NCBI GenBank assembly: GCA_023212695.1
Contig: JALCCG010000033.1
Location: 1-64,000, forward strand
Length of the DNA stretch: 64,000 nucleotides
Origin: Sporisorium sorghi
Taxonomy: Eukaryota; Basidiomycota; Ustilaginomycetes; Ustilaginales; Ustilaginaceae
Direction: 5' to 3'
Of the stretch, positions 19,177 to 29,914 are shown piece by piece. Made by a program: the position numbers and the translations under genes. Position 1 is the stretch's first letter; every line of letters begins with the position of its first letter. Under the pieces are notes generated by a model that made no database searches, had not been told where the DNA came from, and saw only the letters and a list, made by a program, of their open reading frames with translations.

Positions 19177-20511
19177 ATGACAACTCTGACAACTCTCCAA
19201 TCCTCCAAGGCGCTCGTCTCCTTGGCCTCCTTGTGCTCTGCACTCCAATCCATCAGCGCACAGCCCATCCGAGCCCGAGCTGCACCTTCCGTTTCCCGCC
19301 ACGCCTCTTGCTCCATGCACACCAGCACACCGATCTACAATGCTTCCACTTCCACCGCTGCTTCCTCCTCATCCTCCACGCCACTCGCTTCGACATCGTC
19401 GTCGGCCTCGCTCGCATCATCATCCTCAGACGCATCCATCGAACAGCAGGACGGTCTTCATGCCGCTGAGTTCGACTTTGACGGCGAGACTTACGAGATC
19501 CCACCTTTTGATGAGGGCGATCTCGTCGCAGTGCCGAACAAGCCGCCCATGGTGCACGTTAAGCTGTCCCAGCTGCACAAGGGCTCCTCTACCTCCATCG
19601 GATCGTCGACAGGAAAGGCGTATGTCCCGCTCTCGGCGCACGTCTTTGACGCCCCAGCTCGTCGCGATGTCATCCACAGCGCCGTCGTCTACTACCTCGA
19701 CGCGCAGCGTTCGGGCACTGCCTCGACGAAAGGCCGATCGGATGTGCGCGGGTCCATGAGGAAGCTGCGACCGCAAAAGGGGTCGGGTCAGGCGCGTTTG
19801 GGTACCATGTCCAACCCGATGCTGCGCGGCGGTGCGGTTGCCCACGGACCTCGTCCGCGCGATCACTCGACCAAGCTGCCCCGCCGCGTGCGCGAGCTCG
19901 CCCTCCGCTCCGCCCTCTCGTCCAAGTGGAGACAGGGCGACCTCCACGTCGTCGACAGCTTGGACTGGATCGCACCGCCCAGCTCCACGGGTCCCCTCGC
20001 ACGCCTCCTCGGCTCCAAAGGCTGGGCAGATGCCCTCTTCCTCACCGCTCCGCGCGACCCGCAACCCTCCATCCGCTCCCTCATCAAGGACGCCCGCCCC
20101 TCGTCATCAGATCCCATCTACCAGGAACAGCAGCGTCTCGACCACTCCCAGGCCATCCGCAACTTTGTCCTCGCCTCCAACAACCTCCCGCGCGTAGAAC
20201 TCATCGAGCTCGACGCCCTCACTGAGGAGTACAGAGACAACATTGCAAAGACCTCCAACGACAAGAAGAAGCCCGGCGAGCTCCACGCTTACGAAGTGCT
20301 CCGTCGTCACAAGGTCATTTGCGACCTCGGTGCGGTCGAGTGGCTCGAGGAAAAGCTTGGTGGTGCCATCTTCCACGAGCAGGCCCAAGTCGATGAGCTT
20401 GCCGAGCAGCAGCAGCAGCAGCAGCAGCAGCTTGAGACCAGCGAGGCAGCTCAACCAGTGGAACAGAGCCAGCCAGCTCCGGAGGCCGCCCAACCAACAT
20501 CGACTGCCTGA
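19177..20511 (+). CDS. mitochondrial large-subunit ribosomal protein uL4m
   Basis: Intronless, 444 residues from the first ATG (MTTLTTLQSSKALVS). About 60 N-terminal residues are rich in Ser, Ala and Arg with few acidic residues, fitting a presequence, followed by a Ser/Ala linker. The uL4 core is clear: VPLSAHVFDAPARRDVIHSAVVYYLDAQR, then the flexible loop with KLRPQKGSGQARLG and RGGAVAHGPRPRDHSTKLPRRVRELALRSALS. This loop lines the ribosomal exit tunnel in the family. Unusual is a C-terminal tail with nine Gln in a row followed by Glu/Pro/Ala-rich sequence. It ends 202 bp from the convergent gene at 20714. Confidence 0.9.
   Translation: MTTLTTLQSSKALVSLASLCSALQSISAQPIRARAAPSVSRHASCSMHTSTPIYNASTSTAASSSSSTPLASTSSSASLASSSSDASIEQQDGLHAAEFDFDGETYEIPPFDEGDLVAVPNKPPMVHVKLSQLHKGSSTSIGSSTGKAYVPLSAHVFDAPARRDVIHSAVVYYLDAQRSGTASTKGRSDVRGSMRKLRPQKGSGQARLGTMSNPMLRGGAVAHGPRPRDHSTKLPRRVRELALRSALSSKWRQGDLHVVDSLDWIAPPSSTGPLARLLGSKGWADALFLTAPRDPQPSIRSLIKDARPSSSDPIYQEQQRLDHSQAIRNFVLASNNLPRVELIELDALTEEYRDNIAKTSNDKKKPGELHAYEVLRRHKVICDLGAVEWLEEKLGGAIFHEQAQVDELAEQQQQQQQQLETSEAAQPVEQSQPAPEAAQPTSTA
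20408..20430. repeat. CAG repeat coding polyglutamine in uL4m
   Basis: CAG repeat of about eight units inside the uL4m frame. It encodes a run of nine Gln close to the C-terminus, outside the conserved core. Confidence 0.85.
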
Positions 20512-20713
20512 GCAGCACTGGCAGCATCAAGCTTGTTTGTACACTATTTGCTTCGAGTTCGAGTTGACGCAGTCGTCACCCGCACGGCAATGATGATACT
20601 TTGCAAAACGATGTTGAGCCATGAATTGAAGGTGATTAGAGGGATCTGCCGCAAGTGTTATTGATGCAACGCGCAATGAGTTGGTGACAGTATGGCCAAA
20701 GTCGAACGCGCAC

Positions 20714-23700
20714 TCAGAAGTCGAGGTCAACCTCGACGCCGCCCATTCGCTCGAGCTCGGCTTCGTCCTCGTCGTCGTCCAAGTCTCCTCCGAGCGAATA
20801 ATCGGGCATAGGGAAATCGTCCTCCTCCTCTTCGTATGCCAGCTCCTCCTCAAGATCGTCGAGCTCGCGTTCGGTCATAGCTCGGCCGTAGTAGCCGCCA
20901 TATCCTGCACGCTGCAGCAACGACTCTCGACGCTCGCTCGCCTTTCGCTTCTCCTCTTCAATGTTGAAACCAAGGATGAGCCCCACTTCAACCATCGTCA
21001 GGCTCGTGTTGTCCGACTCTCGTCCTATTCCGACCGAGGCTGCCACCGATGACTTGATGGATCGCTCGCGCAGATCGGTGGTGCTCGAAAGCGCAGCGTG
21101 CTGACCATCCTGTTCTTCGGTTTTGATGCCGGTTCGCGTGGACGCTTGATCGCGCGAAGTAGCCGTTCGGCTGCTAGACGACGCTGAGGTTTGTCCAGTC
21201 ACGGCAGCAGCATCTGCAGCGGCAGCTGCCTCGGAGCTAGCTGAAGGACCGGCTGCTGCTGCAGACGCAGCTTCAGCGCCGGGGTCGACATGGGCGGCAA
21301 GTGCCATTCCTCGGCGCGAGCGTTCGTCGGCAATGCGCATCACCGCATCCTCGATCGTGTCCTTCATCTTGACGCGAACGATCGTGGTCTCGCGTCGTTG
21401 GCCGATGCGGTGGATTCGTCCCACCGCCTGCGCCTCGAGCGCTGCATCGAGGGCTGGCTCCATGAGGTAGGCCAGATCGCACGAGGTGAGGGTAAGACCG
21501 GCCGCTCCCGCGCTCGCACGGAACGGCACGAGGATCACATGTACGTGGTCGTCGTCACGGATCGCTCTCAGAGCCTCTGCTTGTTTGGCCTCGTTGCCGC
21601 CAAACACCACCGCCGCCACGTCGTTCTGCACCAAGGCGTCACGCACAAAGGTCAGCATCTTGGGCCAGTGCGAGAACACGACGGCTTTGTGCGTCGGATC
21701 TTGGCTCAGTCGCGCCTTGATGTCGACGATGAGACCCGAGATCTTGCCGCTCCAGTCTCCAACCACCTCGTCTGTGCCGTCCGTCGAGGCAGACCTGCCG
21801 CGCTCCATGACCCGCGTGACCTGCTCCCGGGTGAATGTGAGACGACATTGAGGGCAGCGAGCCCGATTGTAGTTGTAGTAGCCTGAGCGTGAGTTCTTCT
21901 CGCAAAGTGTGTCGATACAGTTGACGCAGAAGGAATGGTAGCACGGCAGTACTCCGATCTGTAGCTTGGGTTCGTAGCAGATCTGGCACTCAGATCCAGC
22001 GTCGGCCACGGCTGCGTCCGAGGTGCCAGCGGCCTGACCGGCGCCTGCACCAGCCGTAGCAGCAGCCAATTCGAGCATCTGCTCGCGCAAGAACGCAACC
22101 TCGTGCTCCTTGCCGGGAAGTGATGCCTGCTGAAGAAGCAGTCTTGCGTTCGTCGTCTCGAGGCGCTCCTTGGGTTTGTAGAACCAGACGCGTGCAATCT
22201 GACGCTGCGAGGCTTTGCCGCGGAGACGTGACTTTTTGAGCAAGCCCGGCTCGAACGCAGCATCTCTCTTGACCTTTTTGCGTGGCCCGCTGCTGCTGTT
22301 GCTCTGCTTGGCCAGTTGTTCCGCCTCGAGCTGCGCCAAGTAGTCCTCCTCGTTCAGATCTTCAGCGCCAGCATCTTGCACCACAGGATGATAGCGAGGG
22401 TCCTTGAGATCGACGGAAGCGTCGGTTGCATTCTTGAACTCCTTCTCGTAGAAGGTGCGCGTGGGGCGCTCGGGATCCCAGCGTGTCGGCGGCTCGATCT
22501 GTTCGACACTGCTGTTGGCGGAGGCGTGTTCAGCGTGTTTGGCCAACAGCGTTCGCAGCCAATAGTTTGCTTCCTCCCATGTGAGGTTGACCCTGGCTGT
22601 GGATTCGACTGCGCCCGAACCTTGCTGTCCTGCAGCATCGGTGCTGGATGCCGATGTGGAAGCCGGCGCATCATTTCCGCCAGCATCCTCAGCCTTGTTT
22701 TCCTTACCGTTCTCATCGCCGCCGACGTCAGCGCTGGCCTTCGCAGACGTATCAGCTGGCTCTGACGCCTGAGCCTCGGCATTCGAGTCGGCAGCCTGCT
22801 GCGAGCCTTCCGACGACGACAACGCAGCCTCTGCACGAGCTTGTTCTTCTAGCGCCGCGGTGACGACCCGCAACGCTCCATTGAGCAGCTTGCGAATGCC
22901 CTCAGAGTCTTTGAGAGGGGTGGGCCCACCTCGCCAGTGTCGCTTGTCCTGCTCGGCTTCGCGGAACTCGTGGCCCCACACGAGCTGCAGCGTGCTGGAC
23001 ACGACTTGCATGCGGATCGTGTCGAGCTCGGACTCGGCCTGTTGAAAGAAGCGGCGGAACAGCTCCGCAAACGACAGCCGCGAGTAGTTGTGAGTGTACA
23101 TGAACTCGTCGGCAATCTGAGGATGGCTGAGCAGTTGCCGGAGGTGAACGAGGAAAGTCGGCTGAGATACATTGGCAATGCCTCGCGCGGCTTGCTTGGC
23201 GTACGTTTCGCGATATTTGCCGACCTCCTTGTCGTAGAAGAGCCTTTCAATGTGCTTGAGCGGGAGTTCGAGCAGTTCGCTCTTGCAAGGAGGCAGGACG
23301 ATCTCGTCCTCGACATGCGCCTGTGTGTGCCTCCAGACAAAGCGAGGCAGGATGGCGCGCAGCCGGCGAATTCCCTCTACGCAACCTTGGCTGAAGGGTT
23401 GCTGGAGAATTTCGCGGAAGAAGCGGGGCGCCGCGAACGGGTCATGGTCCATGAACGCAAAGATGCCTTGGATGTCGCCAATGCCTTTGGTGACGGGAGT
23501 GCCTGTCACCATCCAGCAGTTGCTTCGCCAAAGCTCGTGCACCATGTTGGTCGCTTTGCCGGATGCGCCAGCAACGATCTGTGCCTCGTCCAAGAGGATG
23601 CGCCAGAAGAGTACTTCGAGCAGAGGCGTTCGGACCTGGTTGTCACCGTGAGGCACTCGGTGGCTCTCTGCGAGCTGGAAGGCCAGCTCCTCGTACGTGG

Positions 23701-26293
23701 CGACGACGATGTCTGGCTGGACGAGTTTGCGCTTGGCAAGTGCTCGAACCTCGCTGCGTTTCGAACGGGAGTCCCAGGCAAAGTCGGCGTGACGGTAGCG
23801 GATGACTCCCGGCTGCTGGTTGAGCGTAGCTGCACTCTCTGACGAGTCCGGCTCGAGAGTGCTGCGGCTGCGGAAATGCTTGTGAATCTCGTCCATCCAC
23901 TGCTCCACCAACGCAGCAGGACACACGACGAGGGTGGCCCGCGACACGAATGGACGCTCCGAAGCCTCCATCTCTGCAATCATGCGGGCGCTACGCGAGG
24001 TGTCGTACGCCAAGAGGTTGGGGTTGTCTGGGCGAGGATGAGCTGCGATCAGAGACAAGCTCTCGAGCGTTTTTCCCAAGCCCATCGATTCGCAGAGCGC
24101 TCCCCCCGGCTCGCTGGGTCGGCATGAGAAGCGACGGAGGCTCAGCAAGCCAGACACCTGATCAAAGTAGAAGGTCTGATCGATTGGATCGATGAAAGGC
24201 TCCCTCTTGAGCGAGCTGACAGCATTGGCGGCCTGAGCAGCTTTGACGTTGGTAGTGCGGCGCGATTGCGACTGCCCGCGTTGCATGGCATTGAGCAGCG
24301 CCTCGCGCTCCGCCTCTAGCTGAAGGCGCCTTTGCATGATGTAAGCAGCTGGCTTGCATCGCAAGGGGAACCAGTTGGGCATCAGGTGGCCAACATCCTC
24401 GTCGACCACGGTCTCTCTCTTGATCATCCAAGCCAGGCATCGTGCTTGATAGCCGAGCAGGGGAGTGGGGATCATATCGGCCGGCGGGTAGACTTGGGGC
24501 CCATCCGAGGGCGGTCGGCATGCCTCGAGCAGACTCGCCACGTTCAAGTCGAGCGGCAGAAACTTTGGATCGTTGATGTCACCGAGCCTCGAATCCGTGC
24601 TCGAGATCTTCTCCCCAAGCGACAGGGCATCCAGTTTGGGCCGAGGTGGCTCGGGCCGTCGATGGCCACAGATTCCACAACTGCAACTCCAGGCTCCATC
24701 GTCGCGATACTCGTCGTCGTCGGCAATGACAGGCGATGGCACGGTCAAGAGCGAAACTCTGGACGCCCTTGAACCCCGCGATGCGCTCGATGAGGCCTTA
24801 CGCTTCTTGCTGGGTGACTTGGACGCAGAAGGAGTGGGAAGATCAACAGACTCGACCTTGTCGAGCACGAGATGGCGGGCCAGCGTCGTCTGCTTTGGTG
24901 GTAGCTGGTAGAAGGACTCGTTGCGGTCCCAGTAGGTATGGGCGCTCATGTCGAGCTCGATGAAGCTGTGCGGCCAATCCACAATGGAAGGGATGGCCTG
25001 ACGAAGAGCGCGTGCCAAGCCGAGCGAGCCCTCTGCCGCCGTGTTCTTGAGGTCGGCGTTGGACGCGACAAAGCCGTCGACATTGTCGTCGCCTGCGCCG
25101 TACTGCAGCGCGGCTGGCTCGAGACCGACCTGGACACTCAGCATCCCGAGCAGGCGCGTAGATGGCACGTCCGCGCCCCTGACGGCCCGTTCAATAATGA
25201 ATTGAGTCATGCCCAGCTGCTGAGGTCCGTACTTGGATTCGAAGCCAGGCTCGGGTTTCATTGCGAAAGAGGACAAAGTCGTCGGGCCACGCTTACTTGG
25301 TGCTTCGAAGGCATCAGGGCCAAAGACTTCGGATTCCGGAGGCAGGAAGGGCGGGGCCAGTGTGACTTCGCCATACAGCTGGATCCACTCTTTCGACACC
25401 AGGCTAGCGTCCAGGTGCGCCAACGGGTGAGCACTGTCTTTCAATGCCGAAGGGACGACGTAACCGAGCAGCAAGGTTTCGGGATCATCTTGATCTTCTT
25501 GCTCAATGTTTAGCATGGGCTGATCCTCGTCGCTTGTGGCGCTTTCGGCTTTCACGGTGGACCACGTTTTGCGCTCGGGAGGGTTGGGTTGATAGTCTGG
25601 AGGAGCAAGCGCCACAACGGCAAAAGCACGATGCGGCTGTTGAGAAGACACGCTACCCAACCAGCCCCTCGATGTGCGGGGCAGTCGCAGGTCATAGTCC
25701 AAAACGAGCTGGGGCACAAGGTCGACCTCGAGGTGGATGCAGTCTGGCTTCTTGGCCTCTGTCTTGCCCTTGGGCTTGGTTTGATTTGCTTTGGCTTGTT
25801 TCTTGGACGGAGGAGGGACCTTGCCAGAATCCGCCTTGGTGTCAGTATGCGTGTTCTCCGATTTGCCATCGTGGCTGACGTCGGTGGTGGACTGCTGCGA
25901 GAGACATTCGGACTGATCGTCATGCGCAATCACCAGGTCGGGGAACCATCGCTTGAGCTTCGACTTCAAGGAATCGTAGGGTGCGGGGTTGAATGCGGAG
26001 ATGCGCGAACCATAAGGAGTATCGAGCTCGAGCGGAAGATCGAAGTCAAAGAGCGGGATGGTGGGTAGGTCGGCGAGAGGCTCTCGCTTTCCTGAAGATG
26101 GCTGACCGGCATTCACATCTGGCTGCGAAAAGATGTTCTCAGTCGGAGATGGAGGCTGTGCTTTGAAACGAGAGCTGGCGGCAGACTTGCTGCCACCTTT
26201 GACCGTGTTCTTGGACTCGGTACTTGAAGGAGTTGGAGCCGAAGCGGACTCAGTTTGAGCCGCAGCGGCTTGTCGGCGGGTCGTGGTGACCAT
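20714..26293 (-). CDS. SHPRH/Irc20-type SNF2 helicase with RING finger (E3 ubiquitin ligase)
   Basis: Intronless, 1859 residues from the ATG at 26293; the frame extends upstream only by a non-ATG codon. The SNF2 core is split as in SHPRH and yeast Irc20. Motif I is CESMGLGKT at about 732-740, LVVCPAALVEQW follows, the Walker B variant is LLDEAQ at about 900, and MVTGTP lies shortly after. A C3HC4 RING at about 1432-1482 (CQICYEP, CYHSFCVNC, CPQC) sits before the second helicase half, with KAVVFSHWPKM and motif VI VGRIHRIGQRR at about 1622-1632. Relatives polyubiquitylate PCNA or act in recombination and DNA-damage tolerance. A low-complexity Glu/Ala/Ser insertion lies at about 1150-1250, and the C-terminus is highly acidic. 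Confidence 0.88.
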   Translation of the reverse strand: MVTTTRRQAAAAQTESASAPTPSSTESKNTVKGGSKSAASSRFKAQPPSPTENIFSQPDVNAGQPSSGKREPLADLPTIPLFDFDLPLELDTPYGSRISAFNPAPYDSLKSKLKRWFPDLVIAHDDQSECLSQQSTTDVSHDGKSENTHTDTKADSGKVPPPSKKQAKANQTKPKGKTEAKKPDCIHLEVDLVPQLVLDYDLRLPRTSRGWLGSVSSQQPHRAFAVVALAPPDYQPNPPERKTWSTVKAESATSDEDQPMLNIEQEDQDDPETLLLGYVVPSALKDSAHPLAHLDASLVSKEWIQLYGEVTLAPPFLPPESEVFGPDAFEAPSKRGPTTLSSFAMKPEPGFESKYGPQQLGMTQFIIERAVRGADVPSTRLLGMLSVQVGLEPAALQYGAGDDNVDGFVASNADLKNTAAEGSLGLARALRQAIPSIVDWPHSFIELDMSAHTYWDRNESFYQLPPKQTTLARHLVLDKVESVDLPTPSASKSPSKKRKASSSASRGSRASRVSLLTVPSPVIADDDEYRDDGAWSCSCGICGHRRPEPPRPKLDALSLGEKISSTDSRLGDINDPKFLPLDLNVASLLEACRPPSDGPQVYPPADMIPTPLLGYQARCLAWMIKRETVVDEDVGHLMPNWFPLRCKPAAYIMQRRLQLEAEREALLNAMQRGQSQSRRTTNVKAAQAANAVSSLKREPFIDPIDQTFYFDQVSGLLSLRRFSCRPSEPGGALCESMGLGKTLESLSLIAAHPRPDNPNLLAYDTSRSARMIAEMEASERPFVSRATLVVCPAALVEQWMDEIHKHFRSRSTLEPDSSESAATLNQQPGVIRYRHADFAWDSRSKRSEVRALAKRKLVQPDIVVATYEELAFQLAESHRVPHGDNQVRTPLLEVLFWRILLDEAQIVAGASGKATNMVHELWRSNCWMVTGTPVTKGIGDIQGIFAFMDHDPFAAPRFFREILQQPFSQGCVEGIRRLRAILPRFVWRHTQAHVEDEIVLPPCKSELLELPLKHIERLFYDKEVGKYRETYAKQAARGIANVSQPTFLVHLRQLLSHPQIADEFMYTHNYSRLSFAELFRRFFQQAESELDTIRMQVVSSTLQLVWGHEFREAEQDKRHWRGGPTPLKDSEGIRKLLNGALRVVTAALEEQARAEAALSSSEGSQQAADSNAEAQASEPADTSAKASADVGGDENGKENKAEDAGGNDAPASTSASSTDAAGQQGSGAVESTARVNLTWEEANYWLRTLLAKHAEHASANSSVEQIEPPTRWDPERPTRTFYEKEFKNATDASVDLKDPRYHPVVQDAGAEDLNEEDYLAQLEAEQLAKQSNSSSGPRKKVKRDAAFEPGLLKKSRLRGKASQRQIARVWFYKPKERLETTNARLLLQQASLPGKEHEVAFLREQMLELAAATAGAGAGQAAGTSDAAVADAGSECQICYEPKLQIGVLPCYHSFCVNCIDTLCEKNSRSGYYNYNRARCPQCRLTFTREQVTRVMERGRSASTDGTDEVVGDWSGKISGLIVDIKARLSQDPTHKAVVFSHWPKMLTFVRDALVQNDVAAVVFGGNEAKQAEALRAIRDDDHVHVILVPFRASAGAAGLTLTSCDLAYLMEPALDAALEAQAVGRIHRIGQRRETTIVRVKMKDTIEDAVMRIADERSRRGMALAAHVDPGAEAASAAAAGPSASSEAAAAADAAAVTGQTSASSSSRTATSRDQASTRTGIKTEEQDGQHAALSSTTDLRERSIKSSVAASVGIGRESDNTSLTMVEVGLILGFNIEEEKRKASERRESLLQRAGYGGYYGRAMTERELDDLEEELAYEEEEDDFPMPDYSLGGDLDDDEDEAELERMGGVEVDLDF

Positions 26294-27526
26294 GGCTGAG
26301 GTTAGACCTCGGGGCGATGATCGATATGATAATAGTGACCAAGGACGAGGAGAGTGGCGAAGGATGGTGGCATACAATAGGTGGTGAAAGCAGGATGACG
26401 AGGGTTGAGAGCGAATCGAGGGATAGATGAAGGCGGAGGTGGAAGATGGAGAAGGAGGTGGTGGAGCGGAAGCAAGCAAGCAGGCGAGGTGTCAAAGGCG
26501 ATATAGTCGTGAGTAGCTCGTCGACTAAGCCGCCTTGGCTGAGCTTTGGCTTGGGATCGATGATGTGCTCGCGACTATGCCGACTCGTCTGACGAGGTCC
26601 GTGAGCTTTCTTGAAAAATTTCAAGCGTGGGCTGAAGGGCTGAGCAAGCAAGAAGTGAGGTGGAGCGTTGCAGCGGATGAGACGCGGGGATGCCGCAAGC
26701 TCAGCCTCCAGGCGAACTGGCGAAGGGACTTGAGCTTGGGCGTTGTTGATGTGGGTTTGGTGCAGTCGATTCAATGTGATTATATGAAAGGTTGATTGAT
26801 TGTGATCACAACGAATGAAGTGATGGCAAGAATAGCGTCCGAGCGTTGGTTGAAAGCTCAGTCGAAGTGCGTGCGTTGCTTGGTGTGATCACTCAATCGA
26901 GATCAAAGGGAAGCTGCAGCTGATGCTTGGCTTTCGATGTGACGGTTCGGATCTCCCGCTTCGAGAAGAAAGGGTTGAAGACTTGCTTGCTTCTCAGTCA
27001 GAAGTCGAAGCCGCCGTATCTCTTGCTCAGGGTCCAAAGTCAAGCAAGCCAAGCCTCACGCTCTTCGGCTGCAGAAAGGGCTTGCGCGCGCCTGCATGTG
27101 CGGAGTCTCTTTTTCCGACTTCTGCCAGTCACAAGCCTCATCATCACTTCGGAAGCTCCTTCGTCACATGCACGCACACCGCTGTGAAGGCATTCTCAGC
27201 TGTCTCAACCAAATGTGACGCTGATTCGCATGGTCATCCCCATCTCGAACTCCTTTCGCGACCAGCGATAGTTAAGCATCCTCGACCGTCGAGCGTCGGT
27301 CCGCAGCGACACGCACGCAACGCCTCCACTTCATGCACGAAGCAACGAAGCAGCGAAAGGACAAGCCGAAGCTTCGGCGGCGGCGGTTTTCTCGGCAGTC
27401 GGAAGACCCTTTTTTTCTCGATGAAGCCGCTTTTCTCAAAATTTCTAAGACGGAAAAAGCAAGAGGCTCTCGTTTCCTATTCACCAACTCTCGTCCAGTT
27501 CCAGCTTCAAGTCCCTTTGCCGCAAG
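26294..27526. promoter_or_regulatory. divergent promoter between SHPRH-like and NUFIP1-like genes
   Basis: A 1.23 kb divergent region without a supported gene; the frames present are short and lack family features. It contains mixed polypurine/polypyrimidine stretches. No TATA box is obvious on either side. Confidence 0.45.
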
Positions 27527-29773
27527 ATGTCAAGCTGGTCATCTGTTCGAGGCCACAGTCGTGGAGGCAGTGTAGGAGGAAGAGGCGGCATCGGCGGCCG
27601 TGGTCGAGGTCGAGGTGGTGGACACACTCACCCTGGCTCGCGCGGGAGAGGCACGTTCACCCAACATCGTCAACCTCGCGATTCAGGCTATGCTCCGAGG
27701 CAACATCGCAACCCATCGGACGTTGCGACGACATGTGCTCCTACAGGCTCGTTCTGCTGTGATCATGTCGACGAGAACCCGGCTTCCTCCTCGGCTGATC
27801 CGACGACGGTCCCGTATCGATGTCAGTTTCGCACGCACTCGGCCTTGTCGCTTCTGCTCCATAAGGCGGATCGGCATTTAGTCTACCCAGAGGGCGGCAT
27901 CGAGCAGCTCAAACAGCTCGATCCGATGCTCATCGCAGAGCAGAGGGAACAGCAACGTCGAATGCGTCAGAATCAGAGGCGCAATCCACATCCACTACCC
28001 TCTAGACCGAGTGGACCGTCCTGCAAGCCGTCGAACCGCGGACAGGACAGCAGCATCGACGACGCGGAAGACGACGACGACGACTCGAGTGACTCGGAGG
28101 GCGATGACACAGACACTCCCTCCAACGATGATGACGATGAGGCAGACCCGCAACAGCCCAGCAAAGCGCAAGACAGTGGACGCATCCTAGATGGACCCGC
28201 GGACGCCACCATCTCTGGCCTTAACATCCAGCTCGACTCGCCGGAGCTCATTGCAGAATGGATAAATCAGCGCAAGAAGCGATGGCCGACTCAGCAAGTG
28301 GTTGAGCAAAAGCTCAAAGAGAAAGAGGAAAGGCAGAAGCGCAGCGAGGCCATCTACGGGCCTCGTCCTCAGCCTTTTGGCAAGCGGCCGCGGGAAGAGG
28401 CGCCGGCGGCAGTCTCGGGCGCATCAGGCGGAGAAACGGCACAAAGGGCGTTGCCAGATGACAAGCGACACAAGACGGACACGGAGGCGGTAGCGGATAC
28501 TGATGCTGCAGGAGGTGAAAGCGATTCGGATGACGATGCGCCGCCGGAAGAAGTGTCATCAAAAGCGCCGGTCGCGTCGCTTCAGGAGGAAGAATCTGCT
28601 GCTGCGACGCAAGTGCAAGCCAGCAACGATCGCGACCGACGTCCTGTCTGCACACACTTCCTGCAAGGCCGCTGCAACTATGGCGTCCGGTGTAAGAAGC
28701 GTCACGAAACCAACACAAGCGCATCCGCAGCGACACCCTCGCATCCGCAGCAACAGCAGACCGCGAAACCAGCACGACGACCGCATCCGAGACCTCCTCC
28801 AGTCAACCCGTTCGAGCAGCCGGATCTGCTGCGCCAGCTGCTACGTAACGAGATCGAGAAGCACGTCGACGCGGTGGGGCAGGCCATTCGGTTCATTGTC
28901 GACAACGACATGCTTTTGCACGTTGAGACCGAGGAGGGGCAGGCTGAGGAGCAGAGGAGGCAGAGGGATAAGATTCGGGTTGTGCGTTCCGAAGCTGATG
29001 CTGTTGGCCAGCCAGGAAATGCTGCAGATGAAGCAGCGGGGACGGAGGCGAGCGCATCGGCAGTGCTGGCACAAGAGCCGAGTCTCAGCGAGCCCGTCAT
29101 CCAAGGTGGCATGCCGGTGATCGCGTCGTCGACTTCAGATGGCCACACGAGTTCAGGTCGAGCATCGCTCTTCCGCCCGGCCTCACCCACGCTGCGAGCG
29201 CTCTCGGAGCTCAAGTACCCACCCGAACCTGACCCGCTCATCTATCTCGACCCGCTCCGACGCGACGATCCCAAACCCCTCCTGCCATCGCAACTCATGC
29301 GCATCGCCAAAGACCCCGTCATCCGCTCCATCCTCACCCCCACCACCCCAGCCCACCCGCACGGCCACAAACCGCCTGCGCTCGAACGCGCCGTCGTCTC
29401 GCTCGACGCGCTCCCCTCCGAACTCTACCGCAACGCCGCCATCGAGATGATCCTCGGCGTCGCCTCCCCCTCTTCCTCCGCGGGCGCGTCGTCGGCTGGG
29501 TTGGTGGTGGTGTCCAAGGACGGAAGGCGGAAGGTGAGCGAGACGGATTTGTTCAGGATGGGATTAAGGGTGGGAGGGGACGAGGTGCTGGCGATCAAGA
29601 AGTTGGCGGATCGGCTGAGTGTGCTATTGGACTCAAGTCTGCAGCTGGACGAGGTGGGCGAGGCGGATTGGGCGCTTTTGACGGCCGAGCAGCGGCATGA
29701 GATGCGGAGGCTGCGGTATGAGAGGGAGGCCGAAAGGTTGGAGAGGTTGAGGAAGCTTGGCATTGATGTGTGA
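27527..29773 (+). CDS. NUFIP1-like box C/D snoRNP assembly factor
   Basis: Intronless, 748 residues. NUFIP1 (Rsa1 in yeast) bridges Snu13/15.5K and the R2TP complex in assembly of box C/D snoRNPs. The N-terminus is an RGG-like Gly/Arg region (about 8-45), followed by a degenerate C2H2-type finger (YRCQFRTHSALSLLLHKADRH, about 100-122). The diagnostic NUFIP1 segment is LNIQLDSPELIAEWINQRKKRWPT at about 231-254, followed by a lysine/glutamate helix. A CCCH finger (C-x7-C-x5-C-x3-H, beginning CTHFLQGRC) lies at about 375-393, and an Arg/Glu/Leu helix ends the protein. The start is the first ATG giving the RGG region. Acidic linkers separate the domains. It lies 141 bp from the convergent peptidase gene. 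Confidence 0.87.
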   Translation: MSSWSSVRGHSRGGSVGGRGGIGGRGRGRGGGHTHPGSRGRGTFTQHRQPRDSGYAPRQHRNPSDVATTCAPTGSFCCDHVDENPASSSADPTTVPYRCQFRTHSALSLLLHKADRHLVYPEGGIEQLKQLDPMLIAEQREQQRRMRQNQRRNPHPLPSRPSGPSCKPSNRGQDSSIDDAEDDDDDSSDSEGDDTDTPSNDDDDEADPQQPSKAQDSGRILDGPADATISGLNIQLDSPELIAEWINQRKKRWPTQQVVEQKLKEKEERQKRSEAIYGPRPQPFGKRPREEAPAAVSGASGGETAQRALPDDKRHKTDTEAVADTDAAGGESDSDDDAPPEEVSSKAPVASLQEEESAAATQVQASNDRDRRPVCTHFLQGRCNYGVRCKKRHETNTSASAATPSHPQQQQTAKPARRPHPRPPPVNPFEQPDLLRQLLRNEIEKHVDAVGQAIRFIVDNDMLLHVETEEGQAEEQRRQRDKIRVVRSEADAVGQPGNAADEAAGTEASASAVLAQEPSLSEPVIQGGMPVIASSTSDGHTSSGRASLFRPASPTLRALSELKYPPEPDPLIYLDPLRRDDPKPLLPSQLMRIAKDPVIRSILTPTTPAHPHGHKPPALERAVVSLDALPSELYRNAAIEMILGVASPSSSAGASSAGLVVVSKDGRRKVSETDLFRMGLRVGGDEVLAIKKLADRLSVLLDSSLQLDEVGEADWALLTAEQRHEMRRLRYEREAERLERLRKLGIDV

Positions 29774-29914
29774 GCGTGAAGAATGGCGCTGCCATGTCGC
29801 ACACGACTCAATGAAATCACATACACAGCAAAGGAATGCATCACAGCACGTCAAGTGCTTTCACATTGCCCGCTTCATATCAACACAGCGAGCGAGCCAC
29901 GATGACGTCGGCTT